Assembly (NCBI RefSeq): GCF_964204865.1
Contig: NC_135259.1
Span: 11,790,974-11,854,973 of the forward strand
Direction of reading: 5' to 3'
Length of the DNA: 64,000 nucleotides
Source of the DNA: Styela clava
Taxonomy: Eukaryota > Chordata > Ascidiacea > Stolidobranchia > Styelidae
Under the pieces are notes generated by a model. It saw nothing but the letters and a program-made list of their open reading frames with translations. It did no database searches and was not told the origin of the DNA. The translations under genes and the position numbers were made by a program. Of the stretch, positions 1-11,420 are shown piece after piece (position 1 is the stretch's first letter; the number at the start of each line of letters is the position of its first letter).

Positions 1-714
1 ACCCATACTTGATAAACTTGTATATAAATATGATTTGTAAAACTAATCAATTTGCTATCATGCCGATTATATAAATGTTTTATTATTATTCCCTGATCGA
101 TGAATTCTGTACTCAATTGGGGACATGAAGAATGTTTATATTCATGAATAATCATAATTTCATTTTCATTTATCATATATTTAAAAGTTAAATAATTACG
201 GTATGCAATACAAATATTTTTTAATAGTGGGGATTTGATAAGCTACTATTGTCATAATCTATGTTTGCATATCTCAAAAGTCGATAGGACGTAGGTAGAG
301 GTTGTCAGATGCTTGTATCACTTTTCAATTTCAAAACCTTAACTGGAGTGTTATGATACTTGGACAATACTGAAAAAATTTGTTCCAGAGATGAATAGAT
401 TACACATTTGATGGCATTGAAATTTGAAAGCATTTTACAGTGGTTTTTCATCGTACATGTGAAACTTTTGCTTCGGTACTGGAACTGGTATACAGATGTT
501 AGTTGAGGAAATTTCCTGTGATATCACTGATATGGACTTTTTATAGCGTACTCAACAGGCCATTAAGTACCTGATTCTGTATCGTAACACAGATTAACTT
601 GACAGCCAACTATGCTCTCCTTTATTTCATTTGAATTGTAATTTTCACTTTGACCGATAGAAATTTTGTTCCAATATTATAGTACATAATAGTTACCTAA
701 TATTGGGATATAGA
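1..714. other. intergenic, nothing recognised
   Basis: A+T-rich sequence with no supported exon, RNA gene or clear repeat. Only short open frames without family resemblance were seen. Confidence 0.5.
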
Positions 715-935
715 ATGCCCAAATTCACATATAGACTTTTCACTGCTGATGACTATCCCAATGTACTGAAACTTTTAAAGTCGTGTTATGCTCCGATATA
801 TGCCTCAGTAATATTGACGAAGATTTGAATTCTTATTTTGCTTTGACATAAGGTTTACATGAGTAGGAAAATTCGTTTGCAGCGCTCAACAAAGATGATG
901 AAATAATTGGTGTTTTTGTTAAAGTTGTTCCATAA
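715..935 (+). pseudogene. GNAT-family N-acetyltransferase remnant
   Basis: Reading from the ATG at 715 gives a typical start of a GNAT-fold acyltransferase, with YRLFTADDYPNVLKLLKSCY followed by a stop. From 810 the frame shifts, and NIDEDLNSYFALT, a stop at 849, GLHE, a stop at 864, and then SFAALNKDDEIIGVFVKVV read on to a stop at 933. The order and spacing (an acidic EPLN-like segment, then a beta-strand reading ALN-DDEIIGVF) resemble the N-terminal third of arylalkylamine/polyamine N-acetyltransferase-like proteins. There is one frameshift and there are two internal stops. The acetyl-CoA-binding motif (R/Q-x-x-G-x-G/A) is absent, so this is a decayed, truncated copy. Seen: the peptide pieces. 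Inferred: the family. A sequencing error cannot explain three separate lesions easily. Confidence 0.5.
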
Positions 936-1051
936 CAAGCAAAATTAATTACTATTGTTACTATTGTATACTAATTACTATGTTAATACACCTGTTTTCA
1001 ATCTTCTCCGTGCCTTACCTAGTTTTCCGCTTTATTACTTATCCATTTTAA

Positions 1052-1320
1052 TCGGTAAGTATATTGATAGGTATTTGTCTGTCTGTCTGTTAGATGCACG
1101 CGATATCTCACGAAAGCGAGATTGGATCTGCTGCAGATTTTGCATGTGCATTCATCATATCTCGTACCAGAAGCTTATTGATTTTGGGCGAATTATGTCG
1201 TATAATTAGCAAGTTATCAATTAATTAGTGATGGGACACAAGGTGTCACTATGGAGTGAGAGCGCTGTTTTGGGATCCCCTAACTTTTGATCGACAAGTC
1301 TTCGTCCTCTGACCGATATT
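1052..1320 (+). repeat. dispersed repeat family B, copy 1
   Basis: About 270 bp starting with a cggtaagtatattgatagg-like edge and a (gtct)n stretch. It continues through tgcattcatcatatctc and agcttattgattttgg and ends near a cgataagtc/ctctgatcg-like segment. Two further copies lie at 46424-46670 and 51457-51690. The family has no recognisable coding capacity. No inverted ends were found, so the class is unknown. Confidence 0.6.
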
Positions 1321-1885
1321 CTCGTTTTATGTTTAATTATAATTTACCGCTTATAAACTTCTCATGATTGAACAGTGTTGTAGTAGTATTTTGTTTTCAA
1401 TATAAGTTAGACATCTCTCCACATACATAATTAAGCATGTCCATTGAAAAGCACAGATGCAGGCTTATGGTACTACCTGGCTATAATAAAAGAATTACTG
1501 TATAATGAGAAAACTGAATTTGTTAAGCAGGTAGAATCTTCACACTGTCTATTTTTTTAGCTGCTTTGTAGGCTGTACAGTAAATGCTGTTTTTCCAGAC
1601 AGTATTCACTTGAAGTGTTTTAAGTAATGGGAAATCGCTATTTGCTAATATCTCAGGTCCTTTAGTGGGCATTTGTGAATACATTTGGTAAACTTCTATA
1701 AAAAATTTGTGCCTAATATAAACATTAGATTATTTTCAATCAAGGCTATTTTTATATTATATTAATCATCATTGGATTGGATTTAATTTATTTAATAATA
1801 TATGTTAAATTATGCAATTAATACTTATAATTTCATTTAATCAGAAACTAGAATAGCACTGATAAACTTATATATGGTAAAAAAT
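1321..1885. other. EIF2B3 upstream region
   Basis: A+T-rich leader and promoter region without a distinctive TATA or CRE-like site that I can support. A second in-frame ATG at 1874 lies four codons upstream of the start chosen for EIF2B3. Confidence 0.4.
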
Positions 1886-4800
1886 ATGGAATTTCAAGCT
1901 GTTATCATGGCTGGAGGCAGGGGTGATCAAATGAGTGATTTAACGTCCAGCATTCCAAAACCTCTTCTACCTATTGGGAATAAACCTCTGATCTGGTATG
2001 CAGTTAATACACTGGAAAGAGTTGGTTTCAGAGGTAAGTACAAATTACATATAGACAGCAGATTAGCTGTTTCACCAGCTGTTTTATTAGGCAAATTTAT
2101 GGTCAAGTTGGAGATATGTATTAAACTCGATACGATTAAATTTTATTGACATGATTTTGTAATGGCCAGTTTGATGGTGTTTTCGATACGTTACATCACC
2201 CATTAAAACAATTCTGTTGTTAAGGTTTTGACGTTTAATGACTTTGTATAATTTAAGATATCCGAGTTCCGAACTGCTATGTCTCACTCTCACACATTCC
2301 TTATTCAACTCTTATGTGGCAAATATGTCCCATGCCATAATTAAATAAAATTATAATGAACTACAGTAAATCTGTTTGAATGATTTCAGAATTTTCACCT
2401 ATTCATAGAACATGGGCCTAAATCACTTTAATTCCATGCAATTTTTTCAATTGGCACTGCCAGTATTTTGATACATTTGCTTCGCAACGCTTGTTAGTGC
2501 TTATGAAACGCATTCGCAATTCCAAACCAAATACATTTGCTGTGCAATTTTGATCCACATAGTTTATGTGTAATAAAATGAAATCAAATATTGTGCAATT
2601 TAGTTTCATTTTTATGTTTTTTCTTCTATATTATAATTGCCAAAGTACAATAGACCTAGTAATGTTTGTACTTTACTGTGTTTTTGCCCTGATCAATGGC
2701 TGTCAAGCATGCAATATAAATTTAATACAGAACCGCGAGTTATAAAAAAAAATAAGTAAAAATATTACATAATGGTTCTTACTTGAAGTTCAAGTCAGCA
2801 TCCGTCATTACTGTACTTTTAAAGAGCAAATGGGTCTCAGGTGTTATTAACTAAGATCTATCCTTTCCACTTGTTACAGAAATCATAATTATTACTATGA
2901 ATTCAATAGTAAATTCAGTAAAGCAAGCAATATCTTCACTGAAAAATATAAATGCTGATATTGTGGGAATATCAGAAGATTTAGACTGGGGAACGACAGA
3001 CTCTCTTAGACATATCAAGGATAAAGTAAAGGTATTCATGTACGGTTATCTGTCTGTTGTCTACTTGAACTTTATTTACATATTTTCATGAAGAATATTG
3101 GAACAATAGCCGCTTATCTATATACAAAATACAGACAAGGCCTGTACAGTAGGCACATAGTAATAAGCGTTAGAAACACACACTGAAAGAGTTCACAGGT
3201 TCGAATCTTGTGGGGGATAATTATGTGCATGATGATGGTTGTACTCCTCGTCGCCGTAGGGTTACAGCTACCACCACCATCATGTCATTGTATCTGAGAC
3301 AAATAGCTAGATGAATATTCCCATACCTGGCATGAACCAGGCGAAAAACTGTGTATTGCTATATGTTTAACCCTTTCCGTGCGGTGGGCAGGTATACGTA
3401 CCCACGACAAAAGTCGCTAGATTGCGGCGGGTTATGTTGATATACTCCACTGTTTTATTTAGCAATCCGTCGCAAACTGTTGGTCTAGTTTTTCCGGGTT
3501 TTAGTTTATTGACAAGAAGTCTTCTTCGAGATTAACATAAGCGACGGTGAATCTCGCTTTCGTTTACGACGGGAATTTTATTTGCGGCGGAACGAGGGAG
3601 TGTTTTTGAAATTTATGCAAATTTCGGTGTTTTTGGGTGGTAATAGAAGACATATTATCCCTTCTATCTACCAAAGTATTTTGAGTTAGATCACGAAATT
3701 GCTACAGCAATAGTATGCTGTTGTTTGCCAACCACGAAGCGGTAACAGTAAAGGATTTAGCGAATATTTCTATTTTTTATCACGGTTTGAAGTTTCAACT
3801 CCCAAGAAAAAAAAATGCCTTTTTCCTATCCGGTTTGTGACTCAGACCACCACTTTTGAAAAAACTTTTTTTTTTAATTGCCAATTGGAAGCTCTTTGAA
3901 TAAGCTTTCCAACGAGCCGTCAGTGGGCAGCAGAGGATCATTAGTTTTTCGTTAGTCGATCGATTAGTTGTGGGGGTACAAATGCATAAAATCGGCGTAG
4001 CAAATACGATTATTTAATAAAAAATAAAAATCGCATGGAAAGGGTTAAGCCATCTTATCGTCTTTCCTCTGCCTTGAAATAAATATGAAACTCCTATCCT
4101 ATCTTAAAACCTGAATTTCTTATGTCTGCTTGATCAACTGTAAAACGTCATGATCCTATATTATCAATACTTTATTTTTTGTTTATATCAATTCAGTGTA
4201 TTGTCTATGTTAAAATGAGGTAGAGAATGAAAGTAAATCAAACATGTATATTTTCAGTGTGATCTTCTTGTGATGAGTTGTGATATACTATGTGACTTTG
4301 AGCTTCACCGATTAGCAGATGTTCATCGACTACATAATACTGCCATCACAATGTTGCTTGCTCCTGCTCGGCCTGAACTTGAGAATGTTCCAGGTGTCAA
4401 AGCAAAAAGAAAAAGTAACGTTTGTATTTGTATATCTTTAGATTGTGTAAGATTGGATGTATTAAATTTTATTCAGGAGAGAGTGAAAAGTGGTGTAGCA
4501 CCTATAGAGTGAACCATGGAGTATTTCTAGTTATTATTCATGATTTGAGAATAGGTAATTAATTAGATGATTCCACATGCATCTGCTTAAAGTCGTGACC
4601 AAAACAGTATTTGCAAGTAATACTCTATGATGTCGAGAGAAGTCCAGCAATATTCTCACACATAAGTATTTCTCTTAGTATTGCACCTGTAAACTCCTGC
4701 GGGCCATCAGTGTGTTAATATCAAGGACAATTGTAACTGTTAGCATGACATGCAACCTATCAAGCCAAATGAATATTCTAGCCTGTCAAAAATATCTTTC

Positions 4801-7800
4801 TTCATTAAATTGTGTCGGTATTATGCTCTCAATATGAGCTTCCTTAAATTATATTAAACTTGTTTCCTTACAGGTAAAAAGCCAAGAGAAATCATCGGTC
4901 TCAGCAAAGCAAAATGTTCAAAATGCAGAGTTGTATTTCTCGAAAATGAGGCAGATGTAGAGGTATCTATTGTAAACTATAATTATTCAAGCGACAGTTT
5001 ACACCTTATGTTTACAAACTATTCCAAGTTTCCAACCACCAGTCAACATCATTGCTGTTAAAATTGTTCGATTAATTCTAAATTGCATACTAGCGAAGTT
5101 TGGACTAAATTAGAATCTTTAATAACCTCGTTAACACCACATTAGCTAGTCATTATTTCAATTCCTAAATAAATCATCATCACCATATTTTTGTGTATCA
5201 CCAACCAACTAATTATTATCAAATAATTGCAAAATTGTTCAACATCCGTTTTACATAGTTAAACAACTTCATTTCTGTTTAAGGAAGAAGCTATGTCACT
5301 AAGCAGATCTCTGTTGAAGCAACAACCATGCATTCATGTTCGAACAGATCTTACAGATGTTCATATGTACATAATTAGGAAATGGGTTGTTGATTACATC
5401 ACGCATAACAAGTACTGTAGTGTTTTTTCGTTGTTGCAGTATTTTTTATCGAATAGACTGATTGAATTTAAAATTATATTAATTTATACATTGTAGCTAG
5501 ATCAGTCGCTCAGTTTGTTGAGTTTTAAAACACATTTCCAATTCCATAGTTTTAAAATAGTTTCAACATTCAATTTTCATTATTCAATACACTGCTTTTT
5601 TATATTTCTTTATACCTCCTCCTGGTGAGTTAGCTCTTATTCTTGTGATGGGATCATAAGCTCTTTGCGCTTCAACAAATCATGATCCGCTCAGATATTC
5701 TCATTAGTGGGTTTTAAGCACACATGCTCCAGACAAGGATGAAGGATCCATAAGGCTGCTGTTTGGGTATAGAGACTAACTAGGTGTCAAAAAAATTTCA
5801 ATTGATTCAAACAATAGACTGCTTTTTCTTTGTTTATCTCCAAAGCATTTGAAACAATCCTAATTATTTTTTTATTTCCTGGCTTTTTAAGAGTCATCAA
5901 TGTGTGTAAATATAAAAATATAAATTATTATTATTAAGTTGTTTAATGTTTATTCTGTGATTCTAAAATATAAAATTGCATGTTTTGGCAGGTCAAAGAG
6001 ATCAATTCGGGGTGAACTTTTACCTTATCTTGTTAAAAAGCAATGGAGAAAACCTGCGGAAGTTACAAAAGAAAGTGAAATATCAATTGCAGATCCTACC
6101 AACACAACAACAGACGAAATAGAGTCTGATCCTAGAGGTGCGGCAATATCTTTTTTCATATTCATCATCATTCAGCAGGTCAGATGGGAAGGAACGCCAC
6201 CAACCACGAGTTCTTAACAATCTTAAGATAAAAATGTCTTCATTTAAAATAAATCAAAATGGCATAGATTTAATGCTGAGAACCGAAAAAATCAGTGTCT
6301 GTCTTTACCATTCCTGCTTTACCAAATTGAAACACATTGAGAATCCATCGACTTATGTGTGTTTTGTGATATACTTTTGAAAATATAAGAATGTATTCAG
6401 ATTCAGAGTGGTGGTTTAATCAGTTTTGGCCATTCTTGCTTCATTTACTGGTTTGTCGTACCTCATACAACAAGCACAAGAATGTATGAAATTCAAACAT
6501 AACCTCATTAAATAACAAGTTACCTCTTTATTCAGGAATTTTAAGAATTTATTATTTGGGTTTGTTTATAACTTTATGATGAAATGCCGAATCAATTCTT
6601 TTTGAGTAAGTGTAATAATGTGCTCCAAGCAGACGTCTTTACATTAATAATGTGTGGTGATTGGTGAATATCTGAATTTGAAAGATGAGTTATGTTTGGA
6701 AAAGTGTTAAGGATTTGTGCTATTTGCTGAAAAGCTTGTTGACATTTTATATTTCAGATATATTTTCTTATCTTCGACAAGACAGTGCAATTGAAAGAGT
6801 TCTTAATTTAAGTTTGAAAACAAAACCATTGCTACATTCCGGTCATAAAACAGAAGATCAGTTATCAGTCCATGCCTATGTTTATGAAGCTGGATTTTGT
6901 ATGAGAGTGAACACTTTATCAGCATTTGTTGAAGCAAACAGATTGGTAATACTTCTTAATTAGGCATTAAGTTTCATTCATCCATCTTTGTTAGAATTGT
7001 TCTAGTCTTTTCTATATTTAATTACAGATGGCAAAAAAATATTTCAATTATTGCTCCAAATGTCACTGAACTTCCACTAATTAAGTCTTTTCTATATTTA
7101 ATTAGATGGCAAAAAAAATTTCAATCATTGCTCCAAATGTCGCTGAATATTCGCTAATTAATAAGACTTTTCCATATTTAATTACAGATGGCAAAAAATA
7201 TTTCAGTTATTGCTTCAAATGTGAATTTCCATTAATTAGGTCTTTCCTATAATTAATTACAGATTTCAAAAATATCTCAATTATTGCTCCAAATGTCACT
7301 GAACTTCCACTACCTAAGTCTTTTCTATAATTAATTACAGATGGCAAAAAATATCTCAATTATTGCTCCAAATATCGCTGAACTTCCACTAATGAAATCT
7401 TTTCTATATTTAATTACAGATGGCAAAAAATATCTCAATTATTTCTCCAAATGTCGCTGAACTTCCACTAATTCACACTAGTGTGAAGGTTGAAGAAAAA
7501 ACCCAGGTAATTTGTCATTTCATTTTTATGATCTTCAACAGTAATTAGTACCCTGATTGAGTATTTATCTGACTTTTATATTGTTTTCCAGATTGGTTCT
7601 GATAGCATGGTAGCAGAAGATAGCGTTATTGGTACCAAAGTATCGGTAAAACGTTGTACTATTGGAAAACATTGTGTCATTGGAAACCAAGTTCGACTAA
7701 CAAATTGTACTATTTTAGACAAGGTGGTGATAAAAGATGGGTAAGCTTATCAGTGTTGATAAGGTTTTCTAAGATAGCAATAATAGTGTCAACTCTCAAT

Positions 7801-8571
7801 CAAGGCATTTCAGGAATTATATTTTCTTGCTAAAAATGGTTTTAGAGTTACAAATACTGTAAAAGAACTTTTTCTCAACTACTAATAGTCATGTTTTTTA
7901 TTTGTTAAAATTTCCGTAATCGGTGGTTATGCTTACTTTCAGTTGTACTATCCAAAATAGTGTAATTTGTGAAAATGTGGAAATTGGTGAAAAATCTACT
8001 GTAAAAGATTGTTTAGTCGGATCTCAACATGTTTTACAACCAGGATGTAAGTTATTTTTTTATTTCATTACGTATAAACTACACCTGTTATCAAAATGAA
8101 TATGAAAATAAAAATATCAATGATAAGTTGGCACTTTTTGCTAAGCATTAGTAGGAGAATGCTCATTGAGTTTCATGTCTCGAAAAGGAAAGTTTGAAAC
8201 TCATAAAATATGATGACATAAAAATGTTGATAGGTGTGCAGTTGGATAAAATAGGCTGGCTAACAAATAGCACATGGCAAAACAAGGTTGGATTCCACTA
8301 TTTTGGGAGTGCAGAACTGGAAAATTGTATCCTATGCTGTACACATTTTTTAAATGGTCTTTATGTGCAGAATAGTTTTTCTATAAAAAAATAACAAATC
8401 CGACTGGGTATTGTTTGAAAATTGTTTATGGCCACTCTCATATTAGTAACGACTCTTGAAATGGATCTCATTTTAGTGTTTTCAAAATGCATCCACATTG
8501 TTTTTTACGTTTCAGCAAATATTACGAACGAATCATTGGTGGAGAGTACAACCATGATGGATTTCGAATGA
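1886..8571 (+). CDS. EIF2B3: translation initiation factor eIF2B subunit gamma
   Basis: Gamma subunit of the cytosolic eIF2B decamer, the GDP-GTP exchange factor for eIF2; with epsilon it forms the catalytic half. Exons: 1886-2033, 2880-3031, 4258-4414, 4874-4962, 5284-5411, 5992-6137, 6758-6945, 7420-7506, 7592-7740, 7943-8046, 8516-8571. They join in frame to 467 aa (human 452). Residues 1-300 are the nucleotidyltransferase-like domain, starting [13 protein letters not shown] with [18 protein letters not shown]. Exon 2 has [10 protein letters not shown] and exon 5 has [14 protein letters not shown]. Residues 366-450 form left-handed beta-helix hexapeptide repeats ([20 protein letters not shown]). 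The protein ends MMDFE. The start at 1886 matches the family; the ATG at 1874 would add four residues. Intron 7 carries a tandem acceptor array and intron 2 a MITE. Confidence 0.95.
3155..3355 (+). repeat. tRNA-derived SINE, degraded copy
   Basis: Contains taataagcgttag (A-box side), caggttcgaatcttgtg (B box), and the family body actcctcgtcgccgtaggg. It lies in EIF2B3 intron 2, directly upstream of the piggyBac-like MITE. It is degenerate compared with the copy at 31905-32200. Confidence 0.7.
3371..4044. mobile_element. piggyBac-like MITE in EIF2B3 intron 2
   Basis: A 674 bp element flanked by TTAA on both sides (3367-3370 and 4045-4048). Its ends are inverted: CCCTTTCCGTGCG at the left, and the complement of the right end reads CCCTTTCCATGCG (12 of 13 match). 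Just inside the left end is a gtgggcaggtatacgtacccac palindrome of the kind seen in piggyBac subterminal regions. There is no transposase open frame, so it is non-autonomous. TTAA target use is established for piggyBac; assignment to that superfamily is inferred from the ends. Confidence 0.8.
7003..7474 (+). repeat. six-copy tandem array of the intron 7 acceptor and exon 8 start
   Basis: A unit of 75-82 bp is repeated six times in EIF2B3. Each unit holds a polypyrimidine-like cttttctatatttaatt, a 3' splice site (attacag), and the first ~45 bp of exon 8 (atggcaaaaaatatctcaa...). The AG positions are 7027, 7105, 7187, 7262, 7340 and 7419. Copy 2 has lost the 'ca' of attacag. Copies 1 and 2 carry extra A residues that break the frame, and copy 4 has lost atggc. 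Only the last copy (AG at 7419) continues into the complete 87 bp exon with a donor at 7507, so it is taken as the working site. Confidence 0.9.
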
Positions 8572-8771
8572 TTGATGAAGATTAGTAAGTTGCCCTGGAA
8601 GAAAAATTTGAATAACCATGCTTTGAGATTAAGCACTGAATGCTTGTTGGATAGTTGGTGGATGCAATTATTACTGCTGCTATTAGGGGAATATCGGAAT
8701 AAAATCGATTCTGCTTTCTGTCTAATCCGTATATTCTTTTTCTTCCTGTATAGTGTGTACGTATAGGATTG

Positions 8772-8777
8772 AATAAA
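8772..8777 (+). other. candidate EIF2B3 polyadenylation signal
   Basis: AATAAA about 200 bp after the EIF2B3 stop codon, the first canonical hexamer downstream. It is unverified without transcript data. Confidence 0.5.
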
Positions 8778-8956
8778 CATAGGTAATCAGGTTGAGAGCA
8801 GCAGTGGTATTTAGGGGGTTTGCGCGAAACTATTCGTGTTTTTTGTTATGTGTTAAATCTATGAGAATTTATGTGTCGTGTTCTGAGATAAGAGAACCTG
8901 ATTTTAGTGGGTTTGATTCGAAACAAAAACTTGTTATTAAAATTTTGAATCGCCGC

Positions 8957-9230
8957 CAGTGTTCCCTCTAAGGTGTGCGCGTGTGCGCGTGCACACAGCT
9001 TTCAGAGGGTGCGCACACGCATTTCGATGTAATGTAACAATGTGCTCCGTTGGCAGATTGAGAAAGTCTGTTGTTGGCCCACTTATTACCCGGTTAGAAC
9101 GCCTAAATTTCTTCATTGGTTTTTGCACAAATATTAGTTATTTCCAAAAAAGTGCGCACATACCAAAATTTCTGCGCTCACTGATTACAAACCCTTCTCC
9201 ATTATTAGTAGTTGGTAATGCTTGAAGTTT
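8957..9230. mobile_element. possible hAT-type terminal fragment
   Basis: cagtgttccctctaaggtg followed by a gtgtgcgcgtgtgcgcgtgcacac stretch resembles the left end of widespread hAT-type MITEs. No matching right end (ccttagagggaacactg) was found nearby. The open frame crossing it has no recognisable domain. If real, it is a one-ended remnant. Confidence 0.3.
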
Positions 9231-9489
9231 GATTAGTTGATCGATATTTTAAAGCTTATTTTATATGAAGTGATGGCTTGATAAATAGAGTGAGTTTTGT
9301 GGCTAAATTAGTGAAACCAGCTAGTTGAGAGGGGAAAATCAGATTTAGTGTTGGCGGGGTAGGGTTCATTCTGGGGTTCGAGCAAAAAATATAGTGCAGT
9401 ATGCCCCCAGCTTTTCGTTCGTTTTGGGAGGGAGTGTTTTCAGATTTATGAGGTGGTACACCATTTGCTATTATCGATGAAACTATTGA

Positions 9490-9605
9490 ATGGTGGACAA
9501 AGCCGTCGCCTACCAGCAGTTATGTGAACCATCCTACGGCGGCGAGGAGTCCGGAAATCCTCGCACATAATTATCATCGCGCAGGGTAATCAGAGTTGCG
9601 GTGAC
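9490..9605 (-). repeat. SINE fragment
   Basis: Reverse-strand body of the window's tRNA-derived SINE. It contains gtgaaccatcctacggcggcgagg, then agtccggaaatcctcgcacataattatc and the start of the head, gggtaatcagagttgcggtgac. The 3' tail is missing. Confidence 0.65.
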
Positions 9606-10439
9606 AAGCTACTATTATGAAAAGATAAATAAGCACAAATTTGACGAACTAATGATTGAATCTAGATCTCAAGTTTGACCCGATAGTCAACATTACTACC
9701 CCCATTGCAATAATATATATGCATTTAGGATAAGTGTGGCGCATCGTGCAAAGAGAGAGAGTTTATTTCATTTTGTCAAACCAAGAAAACAATTTATGCA
9801 CACATGAACAAATATCAAAAAAAATAGTTTTCGGTATATGACTGGGGGGCAACGATACGACCTTTGGGGGTCATCAGAGTCAGTTGCCACCCAATTATAT
9901 TAAATAAGCATAAAAATAACAGGTTCGTGTCAATATTTCAATGTCTCTCACGATTTATACTATGTACAATATTTACATGAATTTACTATTCTTAATTATG
10001 GAAGCATTCTTTTAAATAATAGGATTTTGCACAAATTGAAATTATATTGCAAAATATAAAATGATCAAAACGAAAAAAAGTGGGAAAGCAGGTCAGACAA
10101 GCTACCCCTTATTTGGGTAACTTGTTTTATTGAATGAATTTAAGTTAAACATAACAAGTGGGATTTTGAACAAGCGAATATGGGTAGAGTTCTATTCTAC
10201 ACACACTAGTGCAATGTAATCAGATGCATGGGTTGAGTCATCAAAACAAATTAGAATTTGGTTTAAACAACAAAAAAATGCATTTCAAAAATGCAATACA
10301 TTGTAAACTTTGTATAAACAAACAATCGATATTAAAATATCAAGAAAGTTAATGCAAAAACAAAACAGTTGACTTAATGTAGGAATAAATAAGATTCAAT
10401 ATTTCATAACACTATGTGAAATGATTCAGAACACTTTAA

Positions 10440-11270
10440 AAATAAACATCAAATATTAGTGTTTGTACATAGAAATAGAACAATTCATAAATCAAGGCCA
10501 TTTATCCAGATTTTTACACTAATTGGTAGTAAATGGATTAATTTATCATAGATTAGCCAGGGATCTCAAAAGGAAAGTATTGAGATATCGTTGGTAGGTC
10601 AAAGGTTGATGAAAAAGAGCTAATAACTTAGCATATTAACTTCATAAGATAGAAAAATTGAGTGGAACATTTTATTACACAATTAGGGACTCTTTTACAT
10701 GAGAGCATTTAATAATAGCAATCAAAAAATAAATCAAATAAAGAGCTCATGTCAACAAGGAAATATCATGAATGCATAAAAGCTTGGCATATTAAATTTA
10801 TAATATAGAAAAAAAGAATGTAACATTTTGTAATATGATTTGGGACACTTCAAATGTGATATTAATAGTAGTTATCAAATATAGAGATAAAGAGCACATG
10901 TTAGCGAGGAAGTAACTTGAAGGTAGATATAAGGTTGGCATAACTCTATAAAATGGAAAATGAGAAATGTAACATTTATAACTTGATTTCGAATACTTTG
11001 AATATGAACATTAAATAATAGTAATAGAGTATAAGAAAAAATCAAATAAAGAGCTCATGTCAACAAGGAAATATCATGAATGCAATACAAGATTGGCTCA
11101 TTAACTTTATGATATAGAAAATAAAGAATGGAACATGATTTGGGTCACTATAAATGAAATATTACGGTAGTTATGAAATATATAAATAAAGAGCACATGT
11201 TGCCGAACAAGTAACATGTATGTAATATAAGCTTGACTTAACTTTATAAATGGAGAATGAAGAATGAAAT
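10440..11270 (+). repeat. tandem array, unit ~150 bp
   Basis: About five diverged copies. A recurring segment aaagagcacatgttagcgaggaagtaac or aaagagctcatgtcaacaagg occurs near 10610, 10740, 10890, 11040 and 11190. Each is followed by a variant of ggcatattaactttataatatagaaaa and aatggaacattt. The array is internal to the inverted-arm element. Confidence 0.65.
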
Positions 11271-11284
11271 CTCTTGCATCTCTT

Positions 11285-11420
11285 GATTACATGGCGTGGT
11301 TCAAATTCCGTACCCACATGGACTGATAACCGGAGGAGGGCCGGGGTTCGTCTTATGATTAAGCCGTATCATCGGATTTTCTCTCCCCCGGGATAAATAT
11401 GAAAAATCTTATTTTGTTTT
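11285..11420 (+). repeat. SINE 3' part
   Basis: Forward-strand 3' half of the SINE family, with cacatggactgataaccgga, ggccggggttcg, tatgattaagccg and the terminal cccccgggataaatatgaaaaatc. The head is absent. It sits inside the inverted-arm element. Confidence 0.7.

Noticed and set aside
1874..1885. Upstream ATG as the EIF2B3 start
   Set aside because: The family start MEFQAV matches the ATG at 1886. The extra four codons are not conserved, though initiation at 1874 cannot be excluded.
8959..9225. 88-codon frame with cysteines and VRVHT-type sequence as a secreted protein
   Set aside because: The start lies in a gt/gc low-complexity stretch typical of a transposon end and no signal peptide or domain is visible.
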